From Pseudomonas helmanticensis (GTDB lineage: Bacteria; Pseudomonadota; Gammaproteobacteria; Pseudomonadales; Pseudomonadaceae): a DNA stretch of 64,000 bases. The translations under genes and the position numbers were made by a program. Shown here piece by piece: positions 16,705 to 25,420 of the stretch; within the stretch, counting starts at the first letter, position 1, and every line of letters starts with the position of its first letter. The DNA is taken from the NCBI RefSeq assembly GCF_900182985.1, contig NZ_FXUY01000001.1, positions 3,720,001-3,784,000 on the forward strand. Direction: 5' to 3'. Below the pieces are notes generated by a model. The model was not told the origin of the DNA. It made no database searches and saw only the letters and a program-made list of their open reading frames with translations.

Positions 16705-17757
16705 TTACTGCTTCGGCGCAGGAGCCGGCGCTGGCGCCGCACTCCCCAGCTCGGCCGGTTTCGGTGCAGCGTCGTCGAACAGGTTCAGGCGTTCGCGCAG
16801 TTCGTGCGCCGGTACCGGCTGCTGATCCGCCGGCAGTGCGTTCGGGTCGACCGGCGTCGCCGGAGCGGCGCCGTTCTGGCCTTGATCCGCCGGTTTCGCC
16901 GGATCGGCACCTTGCGAGCCTTCGATGGCAGCCTGGGCTTTCTTGGTCAGCACGACGATGTCGATACGACGGTTGACCGGGTTGAACGGGTTTTCCTTGT
17001 CGAACAGCGCCGACGAGGCATAACCGACGACCCGCGCCACTTGCGCATCCGGATAGCTACCGGCGACCAAGGCACGACGGGCCGCGTTGGCACGGTTGGC
17101 CGAGAGTTCCCAGTTACCGAAATCGCCGGTGCCGGTGTACGGCTTGGCGTCGGTGTGGCCGCTGATGCTGATCTTGTTCGGCACCGCTTTGATGGTGTCG
17201 GCCATGGCCAGCAGGATGTCTTCGAAGTACGGCTTCAGGCGTGCAGAACCCGAGTCGAACATCGGCCGGTTCTCGGCGTCCATGATCTGGATGCGCAAGC
17301 CGTTCGGCGTGATCTCGAAGAGGATCTGATCCTTGAATTTCTGCAGTTGCGGGTTCTCGTCGACCTTGTTCTGCAGTTCTTGCAGGAGCAGTTCCAGACG
17401 TTCCTTCTCGACCTGCTCGGCCATGCCTTCAACCTGCTCGGTGTCGACCGTGACCTTGTCCGGTTGCGGCTGCGACTTCACTTCCGGGTTGAGGGTGTTT
17501 TCCGGCGCCAGGGTCGGCGTGCCGCCCAGATCGATGATGTACGGCGTGCCGCTTTCGGAAAAGCCGACCGGGTCCTTGAAGTAACCGGCGATGGCGATCT
17601 TCTGCTCAGGTGTGGCGGTGGACAACAGCCACAACACCAGGAAGAACGCCATCATCGCCGTGGCGAAGTCGGCGAAGGCGATTTTCCACGCCCCGCCGTG
17701 ATGCCCGCCGGCTATGCGCTTGACGCGCTTGATGATAATCGGCTGATTATTTTCCAT
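16705..17757 (-). CDS. motB: Flagellar motor stator protein MotB
   Basis: MotB anchors the proton-driven stator to peptidoglycan. The 350-residue protein has one transmembrane helix with the proton-carrying aspartate at D30 in FADFATAMMAFFLVLWLLST, a plug and linker region, an OmpA-type peptidoglycan-binding domain (about 160-275, with GHTDAKPYTG and NRRIDIVVL) and a Pro/Ala-rich tail ending PAPAPAPKQ. It starts three bases after the motA stop, the usual motAB pair. The last gene in its transcript, it ends at a strong terminator. Confidence 0.96.
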   Translation of the reverse strand: MENNQPIIIKRVKRIAGGHHGGAWKIAFADFATAMMAFFLVLWLLSTATPEQKIAIAGYFKDPVGFSESGTPYIIDLGGTPTLAPENTLNPEVKSQPQPDKVTVDTEQVEGMAEQVEKERLELLLQELQNKVDENPQLQKFKDQILFEITPNGLRIQIMDAENRPMFDSGSARLKPYFEDILLAMADTIKAVPNKISISGHTDAKPYTGTGDFGNWELSANRANAARRALVAGSYPDAQVARVVGYASSALFDKENPFNPVNRRIDIVVLTKKAQAAIEGSQGADPAKPADQGQNGAAPATPVDPNALPADQQPVPAHELRERLNLFDDAAPKPAELGSAAPAPAPAPKQ

Positions 17758-17760
17758 GGC

Positions 17761-18612
17761 TTAGCGACCGCGAACGGCTTGTTCCAGCTCGGCAAAGCTT
17801 GGACGGTGGGCCGGGTACAGAACCTTGCGACCGAACTCGACCGCCAGCGATGGCGGCATGCCGGAAGCCGAAGCCACCAGCGAGGCCTTGATGGCTTCGT
17901 AGACGTTCAGCTCTTCTTTGGCATCGTGGGCCAGCGAGTGCGCCAGCGGGCCGAAGAAACCGTACGCCGCGAGAATACCGAAGAAGGTACCCACGAGTGC
18001 CGCACCGACGTGCAGGCCGATGGACTTCTGGTCGCCTTCACCCAGGGATGCCATGGTCACCACGATACCGAGTACCGCCGCAACGATGCCGAAACCGGGC
18101 ATGGCGTCGGCAATACCGTTTACCGCGTGGGATGGGTGTTCGAGGTCTTCTTTGAGGCTGTACAACTCCATGTCGAACAGGCCTTCAAGTTCGTGCGGGG
18201 CCATGTTGCCGGACGACATGATGCGCAGGTAATCGCAGATGAACGCGGTCATGCGCTCATCTTTGAGCACTGCCGGGTACTTGGCGAAGATCGGGCTCGC
18301 AGCGGCATCTTCAATGTCGCCTTCGATGGCCATCATGCCTTCGCGGCGGCTTTTGTTGAGAATCTCGTAGATCAGGCCGAGCACTTCCAGATAGAAAGTG
18401 TGGCTGAAGCGCGAACTGAACATGCTCAGGGATTTCTTGAGCACGTGCATCGTCATGTAGCCGGGGTTGGCCTGGAGGAATGCGCCAAGGGCCGCACCGC
18501 CGATAATCATCACCTCGAAGGGCTGGATCAGGGCGGCAATCTTGCCGTGGGAGAGCACGTATCCGCCGAGCACGCTCGCGAATACGACGATGATGCCGAT
18601 AATTTTAGCCAT
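17761..18612 (-). CDS. motA: Flagellar motor stator protein MotA
   Basis: MotA forms the proton channel of the flagellar stator with MotB. The 283-residue protein has four membrane helices in the expected 2+2 pattern with a large cytoplasmic loop (about 50-165) carrying charged residues that contact FliG, and the conserved GFGIVAAVLGIVVTM helix. ATG 18612 gives MAKIIGIIVVFASVLGGYVL; an upstream in-frame start would add 26 unconserved residues. It is divergent from the HDOD gene across 166 bases. Confidence 0.96.
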   Translation of the reverse strand: MAKIIGIIVVFASVLGGYVLSHGKIAALIQPFEVMIIGGAALGAFLQANPGYMTMHVLKKSLSMFSSRFSHTFYLEVLGLIYEILNKSRREGMMAIEGDIEDAAASPIFAKYPAVLKDERMTAFICDYLRIMSSGNMAPHELEGLFDMELYSLKEDLEHPSHAVNGIADAMPGFGIVAAVLGIVVTMASLGEGDQKSIGLHVGAALVGTFFGILAAYGFFGPLAHSLAHDAKEELNVYEAIKASLVASASGMPPSLAVEFGRKVLYPAHRPSFAELEQAVRGR

Positions 18613-18778
18613 AGGTAGGAAAGTACTTACTGAGTCGGGTTCAAGGTCATATTCGGAAGTTAAAAAATCTCTTCTTCTACTTATCGGCAAAACTGCGCCA
18701 GACTATAGCCAGTTCAGGCGAAAAGCCAATTTAGCCCATGCCGGGCGCGTCTACAGTCAGTGAAGATCCCCTCCAGAC

Positions 18779-20317
18779 ATGGCTAATGAAACGAACGTCC
18801 CACATGCAAAACCGACCACGCTCGACGGCTGGGTCAAGCTGCTCGACAGCGTTCGACTGCCCGTACCGCAAGAGGCTCACGACAAGGTTTGCCGGGCGAT
18901 TCGCGACAATCGCAGCTCGCTGCGAGACATTGCCGATCTGATGCAGGACAGCCCCGCACTGGCCTTGAGCATCATCCGTGAGGCCAATCGTCACACCCAC
19001 GGCAATATGGCTTCGCCGGCGGAAAATCTTGAAGTGGCGATCAACCGTCTCGGCCTGGCGCGTACCGAAGAGTTGCTCGCGCGCTTGCCCGCCGAGCCAC
19101 TGATGCAAATTCCCAAGGCCCTGCGCCAATTGCAGATGATCAGCCAGCACGCGACGCAACAGGCCAACGGTTTTTTCGCCAGCCGCCTGGCGCGGCTGTG
19201 GCAGGACATTCATTGGGGCAGCCTGCTGTTTCTGTCGCCGTTGTGGCCGCTGGCGCTGACCTATCCACAGTTGCTGGAAGAATGGGAACTGCGGGTTATC
19301 CACAAGGGCGAGTCGGCACGCACCGTCGAAAAGCAATTGTTTGGCGTGCGCCTGTTGAGAATCGCCGACGCGCTGGTCGAAGCCTGGCATCTGCCGATCT
19401 GGGTTCAGCAGGGCTACAAACTGCTCCTCAGCGAACAACGCGAATTGGTCAAAGTGCTGCGCATCGCTCGCGACAGCGAACATCCGTTGCGCCAGCAAAA
19501 CCGCCTCGACGATGACCCGACATTGCGCCGCTGGCTCAATCAGCCGGCCAACACAGTGCTACTGGCCAATGGTCTGGCGCTGTCGGCGCAACAGGCCTGG
19601 GACAGTCCGCACAGCGAACGCTGGCAGTACCTGACCAGCCTTTACCTGCAAATTTCGATGGATGAAGTGCAGCAACAATTGCACCAGCAGGCCGCCAACA
19701 GCGCCCGTCATCATGCAATGCCAGACTTGTGGCACCCGGCGGTTTCGCTGTTGTGGCCGTGGGGCACCCGGCGCTTACCGGCCGGCATGTTGCCCGCCGC
19801 AGCGCCCAACGCCGAAGACCTGACGCAATGGCGCAAGCAGTGCGCCGAACTGCTGGCAGAACCGAGCCGCTTCACCAATGCCATGAGCCTGACCGTTGCG
19901 GCCCGCGATGCATTGGTTGCCAGCGGCATGCGTCGGGTGCTGATCCTGATGGCCGACCGCACGCAATCCAGTCTGCGCGTGCAACAAACGCATGGTTTGC
20001 CAAAAGAAGCCGCTGCGCTGACGTTCGCCGTCAGTCAAAGTACCGTGCTGCAACGCCTGCTCGCGCAACAAGCGCAGGTGCGCATCAACCAGGACAACAA
20101 CGCACAGTTTTCCGCCCTGCTGCCTCCGAGCCTGCGCGCACTGTTTCGTGGCGAGCATCTGCTCTTGCGTTCATTGGTCAATAACGGCCGGGTGATCATG
20201 ATCGTCGTCGCCGACCAGGGCGGCGGGCCGTTCGCCGATATCAGCGTGCAAGCCTTTGGCAAAACCGCGCAATGCATCGAAAAAGCCCTGCAAAGCTTTA
20301 GCAGCCGTGGCCGATGA
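18779..20317 (+). CDS. HDOD domain protein
   Basis: The N-terminal part of this 512-residue cytoplasmic protein (about 12-215) fits the HDOD domain, an inactive HD-like fold used in signal transduction; the region DSPALALSIIREANRHTHG resembles the conserved HDOD core. The C-terminal third (about 370-505) may be a GAF-like fold, judged only from pattern. It corresponds by position to PAO1 PA4955, between motA and rhdA. Its partner and signal are unknown; the divergent motA promoter suggests, but does not show, a motility link. Confidence 0.82.
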   Translation: MANETNVPHAKPTTLDGWVKLLDSVRLPVPQEAHDKVCRAIRDNRSSLRDIADLMQDSPALALSIIREANRHTHGNMASPAENLEVAINRLGLARTEELLARLPAEPLMQIPKALRQLQMISQHATQQANGFFASRLARLWQDIHWGSLLFLSPLWPLALTYPQLLEEWELRVIHKGESARTVEKQLFGVRLLRIADALVEAWHLPIWVQQGYKLLLSEQRELVKVLRIARDSEHPLRQQNRLDDDPTLRRWLNQPANTVLLANGLALSAQQAWDSPHSERWQYLTSLYLQISMDEVQQQLHQQAANSARHHAMPDLWHPAVSLLWPWGTRRLPAGMLPAAAPNAEDLTQWRKQCAELLAEPSRFTNAMSLTVAARDALVASGMRRVLILMADRTQSSLRVQQTHGLPKEAAALTFAVSQSTVLQRLLAQQAQVRINQDNNAQFSALLPPSLRALFRGEHLLLRSLVNNGRVIMIVVADQGGGPFADISVQAFGKTAQCIEKALQSFSSRGR

Positions 20318-20359
20318 GGCTGCGCTACAATCCTCCCCTTTGTGCTCTGGAGACCTCAC

Positions 20360-21175
20360 ATGTCTGACTTCTCTGGCTTGCCGCTCGTCATCGAACCGAG
20401 CGACTTGCTTCCTCGGCTTGAGGCCAGCAACCTGATTCTGGTGGACCTGACCAGTCCCGCCCGCTACACCGAAGGTCACCTTCCCGGTGCACGCTTTGTC
20501 GACCCGAAACGTACCCAGCTCGGCCAGCCGCCGGCGCCAGGTTTGCTGCCGGCCAAAGCCGATCTGGAAGCATTGTTCGGTGAGCTGGGCCATCGCAAGG
20601 ACGCGGTCTACGTCGTGTATGACGACGAAGGCGGCGGCTGGGCCGGGCGCTTCATCTGGCTGCTCGACGTGATCGGTCACGACAAGTACCACTATATAGA
20701 CGGTGGTTTGCCGGCATGGCTGGCAGATGGCATGCCGATGTCGATCCAGGTGCCACCAGCAGTGGGCGGCCCGGTCGCGCTGACCTTGCACGACGAGCCG
20801 ACCGCAACCCGTGAATACCTGCAAAGCCGCCTCGGTGCAGCCGATCTGGCGATCTGGGACGCGCGCGGGCCGCTGGAATACTCCGGCGAGAAAGTGCTGG
20901 CCGCCAAGGCCGGGCACATCCCCGGCGCGGTCAATTTCGAATGGACCGCCGGCATGGACAAGGCCCGTCAGTTGCGCATTCGTACGGACATGCCACAGAT
21001 CCTCGAAGACCTCGGGATCACCAAGGACAAAGAAATCATTACCCATTGCCAGACCCATCACCGGTCGGGCTTCACTTATCTGGTGGCCAAGTCCCTCGGG
21101 TATCCGCGGGTCAAGGGCTACGCCGGTTCCTGGGGCGAATGGGGCAACCACCCTGACACGCCTGTCGAGATTTAA
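20360..21175 (+). CDS. rhdA: Thiosulfate sulfurtransferase RhdA (rhodanese)
   Basis: The 271-residue protein has two rhodanese modules; only the C-terminal one is catalytic. The active loop reads HCQTHHRSG, the loop described for Azotobacter vinelandii RhdA, with a single reactive cysteine rather than the more common CRxGx[RT] form. It transfers sulfane sulfur, for example from thiosulfate. ATG 20360 lies after CTGGAG, and an alternative start six codons upstream lacks such a site. psd starts 18 bases after the stop, so the two are probably one transcript. Confidence 0.93.
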   Translation: MSDFSGLPLVIEPSDLLPRLEASNLILVDLTSPARYTEGHLPGARFVDPKRTQLGQPPAPGLLPAKADLEALFGELGHRKDAVYVVYDDEGGGWAGRFIWLLDVIGHDKYHYIDGGLPAWLADGMPMSIQVPPAVGGPVALTLHDEPTATREYLQSRLGAADLAIWDARGPLEYSGEKVLAAKAGHIPGAVNFEWTAGMDKARQLRIRTDMPQILEDLGITKDKEIITHCQTHHRSGFTYLVAKSLGYPRVKGYAGSWGEWGNHPDTPVEI

Positions 21176-21193
21176 GGTTTTTAAGGACAACTA

Positions 21194-22054
21194 ATGAAAG
21201 AGCGTCTGTTTATCCTCAGCCAGTACCTGCTGCCTCATCACCTGCTGTCGCGCCTCGCCGGCTGCATTGCCGAGTGCCGCGTGCGCTGGTTCAAGAATGC
21301 CTTCACCCAGTGGTTCGCCAAGCGTTACCAGGTGGACATGTCGCAAGCGCTGGTCGAAGACCTGACCGCTTACGAGCACTTCAACGCCTTCTTCACCCGC
21401 GCTCTGAAAGACGGCGCGCGCCCACTGGACGAAACCCCGGGCGCGATCCTCAGCCCGGCCGACGGTGCGGTCAGCCAGCTCGGCCCGATCGAGCACGGTC
21501 GCGTATTCCAGGCCAAGGGCCACAGCTTCAGCGTGCTGGAATTGCTCGGCGGTGATGCCGCCAACGCGGCGCCGTTCATGGGCGGCGATTTTGCCACCAT
21601 CTATCTGTCGCCGAAGGACTACCACCGCGTGCACATGCCGTTGGCCGGCACTTTGCGCGAGATGGTTTACATCCCGGGCCGGATCTTCTCGGTCAACCAG
21701 ACCACCGCCGAAAACGTGCCGGAGCTGTTTGCCCGCAACGAGCGCGTAGCGTGCATTTTCGACACCGAGCGCGGGCCGATGGCCGTTGTACTGGTGGGCG
21801 CGATGATCGTCGCTTCGATCGAAACCGTCTGGGCCGGTCTGGTCACGCCGCCGAAGCGTGAACTGAAAACCTTCCGTTACGACGAAGCCGCGCGTGCGCC
21901 GATCCATCTGGAAAAAGGCGCCGAGCTGGGCCGCTTCAAGCTGGGTTCGACTGCCGTCGTGCTGTTCGGCCCGGATCAGGTGAAATGGGCTGAAGAACTG
22001 GTAGCCGGTTCTCCAGTACAGATGGGCCAAGGCCTGGCAGTGCCAAAAGCCTGA
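21194..22054 (+). CDS. psd: Phosphatidylserine decarboxylase proenzyme Psd
   Basis: Psd makes phosphatidylethanolamine from phosphatidylserine at the inner membrane. The 286-residue proenzyme has a hydrophobic N-terminus and the self-cleavage motif LGST (in FKLGSTAVV) near residue 254, where the serine becomes the pyruvoyl group of the small alpha chain. [13 protein letters not shown] is also family-typical. It follows rhdA closely and ends before REP doublet 3. Confidence 0.97.
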   Translation: MKERLFILSQYLLPHHLLSRLAGCIAECRVRWFKNAFTQWFAKRYQVDMSQALVEDLTAYEHFNAFFTRALKDGARPLDETPGAILSPADGAVSQLGPIEHGRVFQAKGHSFSVLELLGGDAANAAPFMGGDFATIYLSPKDYHRVHMPLAGTLREMVYIPGRIFSVNQTTAENVPELFARNERVACIFDTERGPMAVVLVGAMIVASIETVWAGLVTPPKRELKTFRYDEAARAPIHLEKGAELGRFKLGSTAVVLFGPDQVKWAEELVAGSPVQMGQGLAVPKA

Positions 22055-22072
22055 TTCTAGAAACACACAATC

Positions 22073-22160
22073 CCTGTAGGAGCTGCCGCAGGCTGCGATC
22101 TTTTGATCTTGGTTTTTAAAATCAACATCAAAAGATCGCAGCCTTCGGCAGCTCCTACAC
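22073..22160. repeat. REP doublet (REPIN) 3, heads outward
   Basis: CCTGTAGGAGCTGCCGCAGG ... GATCTTTTGAT and its inverted copy ATCAAAAGATCGCAGCC ... CTCCTACAC around a spacer of about 20 bases. It lies 19 bases past the psd stop and about 80 bases before the next plus-strand gene. Confidence 0.92.
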
Positions 22161-22238
22161 GTTGTTATGTGTGCATCGTCAATGACGAAGCGTTGAGGCA
22201 GAACACCAGTTCGCTTATTTGCTGCTATGGTTTTTGGC

Positions 22239-23990
22239 ATGAGCCAGACCATTTCCCCACCGCAGCTACGCGCACCGACCCCGAGTCAGCCACGCCTGTC
22301 GTTTTGCGAAGCCAGCCCGCGCGACCTCAAGCGCTGGATCGCCGACTTGCCCAAGGCCAACATCGGCGAAACCGCCCGCCTGCTGTATCAAGGCCTCGGC
22401 GAACTCAACCAACTGCTCACCCCCAGCGACAACCGTCTGCAGTTGCTCGAATTGCTGCGCCCCGAGGTTTACTTCGTCTGCCAGCATCTGGAGCGACACT
22501 TTCTTCATCAGGCGATCATGCTCGACGAGCGCTCTCGCAAGATCAGCAATCTCTGTCAGGCGCTGCAAAGTCATCTGGCCATCGGCTACAAACAGATCGT
22601 CCTGCGCATTGCGCCGAAGTACGCCAAGGATCGCGCAGCGCTGCTCAGCACCGCACTGCAACGCGCAACGCACGCGTCGAAAGGCCAACTGGTTCGCGCG
22701 ACTCAACTCTATAGCCCGCCACCGGAACACCTGTGGTTTGAGCTGCATCAGCTGTATCGCACAGCGTGTGAGTTGCAACTGCAACAGCGTCGAGTGCATG
22801 ACGATCTGGCCAGCCTGACCACCGAATTGAGCCTGGAGCAGACCTACATCGCCGCCCTGCTGCTGGGCAGCGCCCGCTGCAATCAACTGCGCCAGAACCA
22901 GATCGCCCGATTGGCAGAAGTGCTCGAACCATGGAGCGCTCTGCTCAAGCTGCATCCCGCCCGCCCGGACGACGGTCTGTTTGCGGTCAGCGCGCAAATC
23001 GACGCCGGGCCGCGTTATCGCAACATGTTTCGCAGTGAGCAACAGGCCGGATTGCTCGGCTTCGATCCACAGCCGCTGGTAAACGCCATCGAAGCGCATT
23101 TGCTGCACCAGGACACGTCGACACCCTTGCCGATCCCGACCGGGCTCAGCTTCGACACCTTGCAACACCTGCATGCCGCATGGGTCCAGGCCGCCGAGCG
23201 CAGTTTTCAGCGCACCGTCGGTCAGGGCAATCTGACCGTGTGCGTGGGCATGAGCGCCCTGCACTTCTACCTCGGCGGCGAGCGTAGCTTCAGCGATATG
23301 CTCAAACACCCCGGCGCCCGCGCGGCGAATTTCAGCCACGCCGTGGCAAAAGGTGAGAAGGACAGCTGGAGCCAGGCTTTCGACGCGGCGCCGCAGAATA
23401 ACGAGCAGTTTTTGCCCTACGAAGAAATCCAGTACGACCACCTCGTCGAAGACGAAAGCAGCGCCGATGCGGCGCCGCACTACCCGACTTACGCATTGCC
23501 CGTGATCAATCACAGTCCCGGCGGTTACTGCCTGGGCTGGCCGAAAGAAGTGCCTGCCGAATTGCAGGCCGGAGAAATGCTCGGCATTCAGGACAGCGTC
23601 AGTCTGGGCTGGAGCATCGCGGTGATTCGCTGGATTCGTCAGGTGCGCGGCGGCGGTACGCAAATGGGCATTGAACTGGTGGCGCCACATGCGCAGCCCT
23701 GCGGCTTGCAACTGGTGCGTTCACGCGACGATCACAGCCAGTATTTGCGCGGATTATTGTTGCCGGAGATCAGCGCGATCGACGTGCCCGCAACGCTGCT
23801 GGCGCCACGCTTACCGTTTCAGGAAGGCAATAAAGTGCTGATCAACACTCAGGGCGAAGAACACCGCGCCGGCCTTGATCGACGGGTGGCGAGTACGCAC
23901 AGTTTCAATCAGTTTGCTTATCGCTCGCTGGAGGCCGCGCAGAATGGCGCGAGCGAGGAGGATTTTGATTCGTTGTGGAAATCGCTTTAA
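22239..23990 (+). CDS. PA4958-like protein with a degenerate PilZ-like C-terminal region
   Basis: A 583-residue cytoplasmic protein, mostly helical for the first 330 residues. Its C-terminal part (about 435-540) has a pattern like the second half of PilZ c-di-GMP domains: SVSLGWSIAVIRWIRQ, then TQMGIELVAP. The RxxxR signature of true c-di-GMP binders is not seen, so binding is doubtful. By position it matches PAO1 PA4958, beside fimX there; no fimX is present here and serB follows. The start is uncertain: ATG 22239 (MSQTISPPQ) or ATG 22227; neither has a strong ribosome site. Function not recognised. Confidence 0.75.
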   Translation: MSQTISPPQLRAPTPSQPRLSFCEASPRDLKRWIADLPKANIGETARLLYQGLGELNQLLTPSDNRLQLLELLRPEVYFVCQHLERHFLHQAIMLDERSRKISNLCQALQSHLAIGYKQIVLRIAPKYAKDRAALLSTALQRATHASKGQLVRATQLYSPPPEHLWFELHQLYRTACELQLQQRRVHDDLASLTTELSLEQTYIAALLLGSARCNQLRQNQIARLAEVLEPWSALLKLHPARPDDGLFAVSAQIDAGPRYRNMFRSEQQAGLLGFDPQPLVNAIEAHLLHQDTSTPLPIPTGLSFDTLQHLHAAWVQAAERSFQRTVGQGNLTVCVGMSALHFYLGGERSFSDMLKHPGARAANFSHAVAKGEKDSWSQAFDAAPQNNEQFLPYEEIQYDHLVEDESSADAAPHYPTYALPVINHSPGGYCLGWPKEVPAELQAGEMLGIQDSVSLGWSIAVIRWIRQVRGGGTQMGIELVAPHAQPCGLQLVRSRDDHSQYLRGLLLPEISAIDVPATLLAPRLPFQEGNKVLINTQGEEHRAGLDRRVASTHSFNQFAYRSLEAAQNGASEEDFDSLWKSL

Positions 23991-23991
23991 A

Positions 23992-24064
23992 GCAAAAGAT
24001 CGCAGCCTGCGGCAGCTCCTACAGGAAACCTATGTAGGAGCTGCCGAAGGCTGCGATCTTTTGC
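23992..24064. repeat. REP doublet (REPIN) 4, heads inward
   Basis: The arms are arranged opposite to doublets 1-3: GCAAAAGATCGCAGCCTGCG ... CTCCTACAGG, a short gap, then TGTAGGAGCTGCCG ... GGCTGCGATCTTTTGC. It sits between convergent 3' ends of the PilZ-like gene and serB and would form a bidirectional hairpin. Confidence 0.92.
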
Positions 24065-24071
24065 TCTTTAT

Positions 24072-25286
24072 TTACAACTGCCCGTCGCGATCACGAAAGC
24101 CCAGCAGATACAGCACGCCATCCAGACCCAACGTCGAAATCGCCTGCTTCGCCGATTGCTTGACCAGCGGCTTGGCACGGAACGCCACGCCCAACCCGGC
24201 AATCGCCAGCATCGGCAAATCGTTCGCGCCATCGCCCACGGCAATGGTCTGCTCCAGACGCAAACCTTCTTTGTGCGCCAGCTCTTTCAACAGATCCGCC
24301 TTGCGCTGCGCATCGACAATCGGCTCGATCGCCACGCCCGTGCACTTGCCGTCGACCACTTCCAGTTCGTTGGCGAACACGTAGTCGATGCCGAGCTTGG
24401 CCTGCAACTGTTTGGCGAAATAGGTGAAGCCGCCAGACAGGATCGCGGTCTTGTAGCCCAGACGCTTGAGTTCGGCGAACAGCGTTTCGGCGCCTTCGGT
24501 CAGACGCAGCGAAGCACCGATCGAGTCCAGTACGCTGACATCCAGACCTTTGAGCAAGGCCAGACGCTCTTTGAAACTGGCACGGAAATCCAGCTCGCCG
24601 GCCATTGCCCGCTCGGTGATCTCGGAAACCTGATCACCCACGCCGGCAGCCTTGGCCAGCTCATCGATGACTTCGGCTTCGATCAGCGTCGAATCCATGT
24701 CGAACACCGCCAGGCGACGGTTACGACGGAACAGCGAATCTTCCTGGAAGGCGATATCGACATTCAGTTCCTGCGCGACACTGAGGAATTCGGCGCGCAG
24801 CGCCTGCGGATCAGCCGCTTCGCCACGCACGGAAAATTCGATGCAACCTTTGCCTTTATCGGCCGGAGTGTCCAGCGGCATACGACCCGACAGACGGTCG
24901 ATATGATCGATATTCAAGCCATATTTAGCGGTGATCGAACTGACGGCCTGCAATTGGCCGGCAGTCACTTTGCGGGTCAGCAGGGTGACGATGTGGCGTT
25001 TCTTGCCCTGATTGCCCACCCATTGCTGGTAGTCCTCTTCGGACACCGGGGTGAAGCGCACCTGCTGGTCAAGCTCGTAGCCCTTGAACAGGATGTCCTT
25101 GAGCACGGATTTACCTTGCTCGGAGTCAGGAATTTCAACCAGGATGCCGAACGACAGGGTGTCGTGGATCACCGCCTGACCGATATCGAGAATGTTCACA
25201 CCACCTTGTGCCAGAACACCGGTAATGGCTGCCGTCAGACCCGGACGGTCGACTCCCGTGATGTTAATCAGGACGATTTCGCGCAA
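24072..25286 (-). CDS. serB: Phosphoserine phosphatase SerB, TTG start
   Basis: SerB carries out the last step of serine synthesis. The 404-residue protein has two N-terminal ACT-like regions (REIVLINITGVDRPGLTAAI onward) and a C-terminal HAD domain with motif I FDMDSTLIEAEVIDE, motif II LSGGFTY and motif III/IV GDGANDLPML. No ATG gives the family N-terminus; the best start is TTG 25286 behind GGGGGTG, with another TTG five codons upstream possible. It is divergent from the AhpA/YtjB-like gene, the same serB-ytjB pairing seen in enterics. Confidence 0.94.
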   Translation of the reverse strand: MREIVLINITGVDRPGLTAAITGVLAQGGVNILDIGQAVIHDTLSFGILVEIPDSEQGKSVLKDILFKGYELDQQVRFTPVSEEDYQQWVGNQGKKRHIVTLLTRKVTAGQLQAVSSITAKYGLNIDHIDRLSGRMPLDTPADKGKGCIEFSVRGEAADPQALRAEFLSVAQELNVDIAFQEDSLFRRNRRLAVFDMDSTLIEAEVIDELAKAAGVGDQVSEITERAMAGELDFRASFKERLALLKGLDVSVLDSIGASLRLTEGAETLFAELKRLGYKTAILSGGFTYFAKQLQAKLGIDYVFANELEVVDGKCTGVAIEPIVDAQRKADLLKELAHKEGLRLEQTIAVGDGANDLPMLAIAGLGVAFRAKPLVKQSAKQAISTLGLDGVLYLLGFRDRDGQL

Positions 25287-25420
25287 CGCGCACCCCCGCA
25301 ACTGGAAAAAAACCGCATTCTACCCACTTTCAGTGACCATCGGGCACCGCGAGCGCTTTGCCGGTCTAGGGCCTGTCGCTATACTGCGCGTCAACTTCAC
25401 GGACAAAAGAGCCGAGCTCA

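Noticed and set aside
16570..18618. Long plus-strand open frame opposite motB and motA
   Set aside because: It crosses both genes, the terminator and the intergenic repeat; it is a codon-bias shadow.
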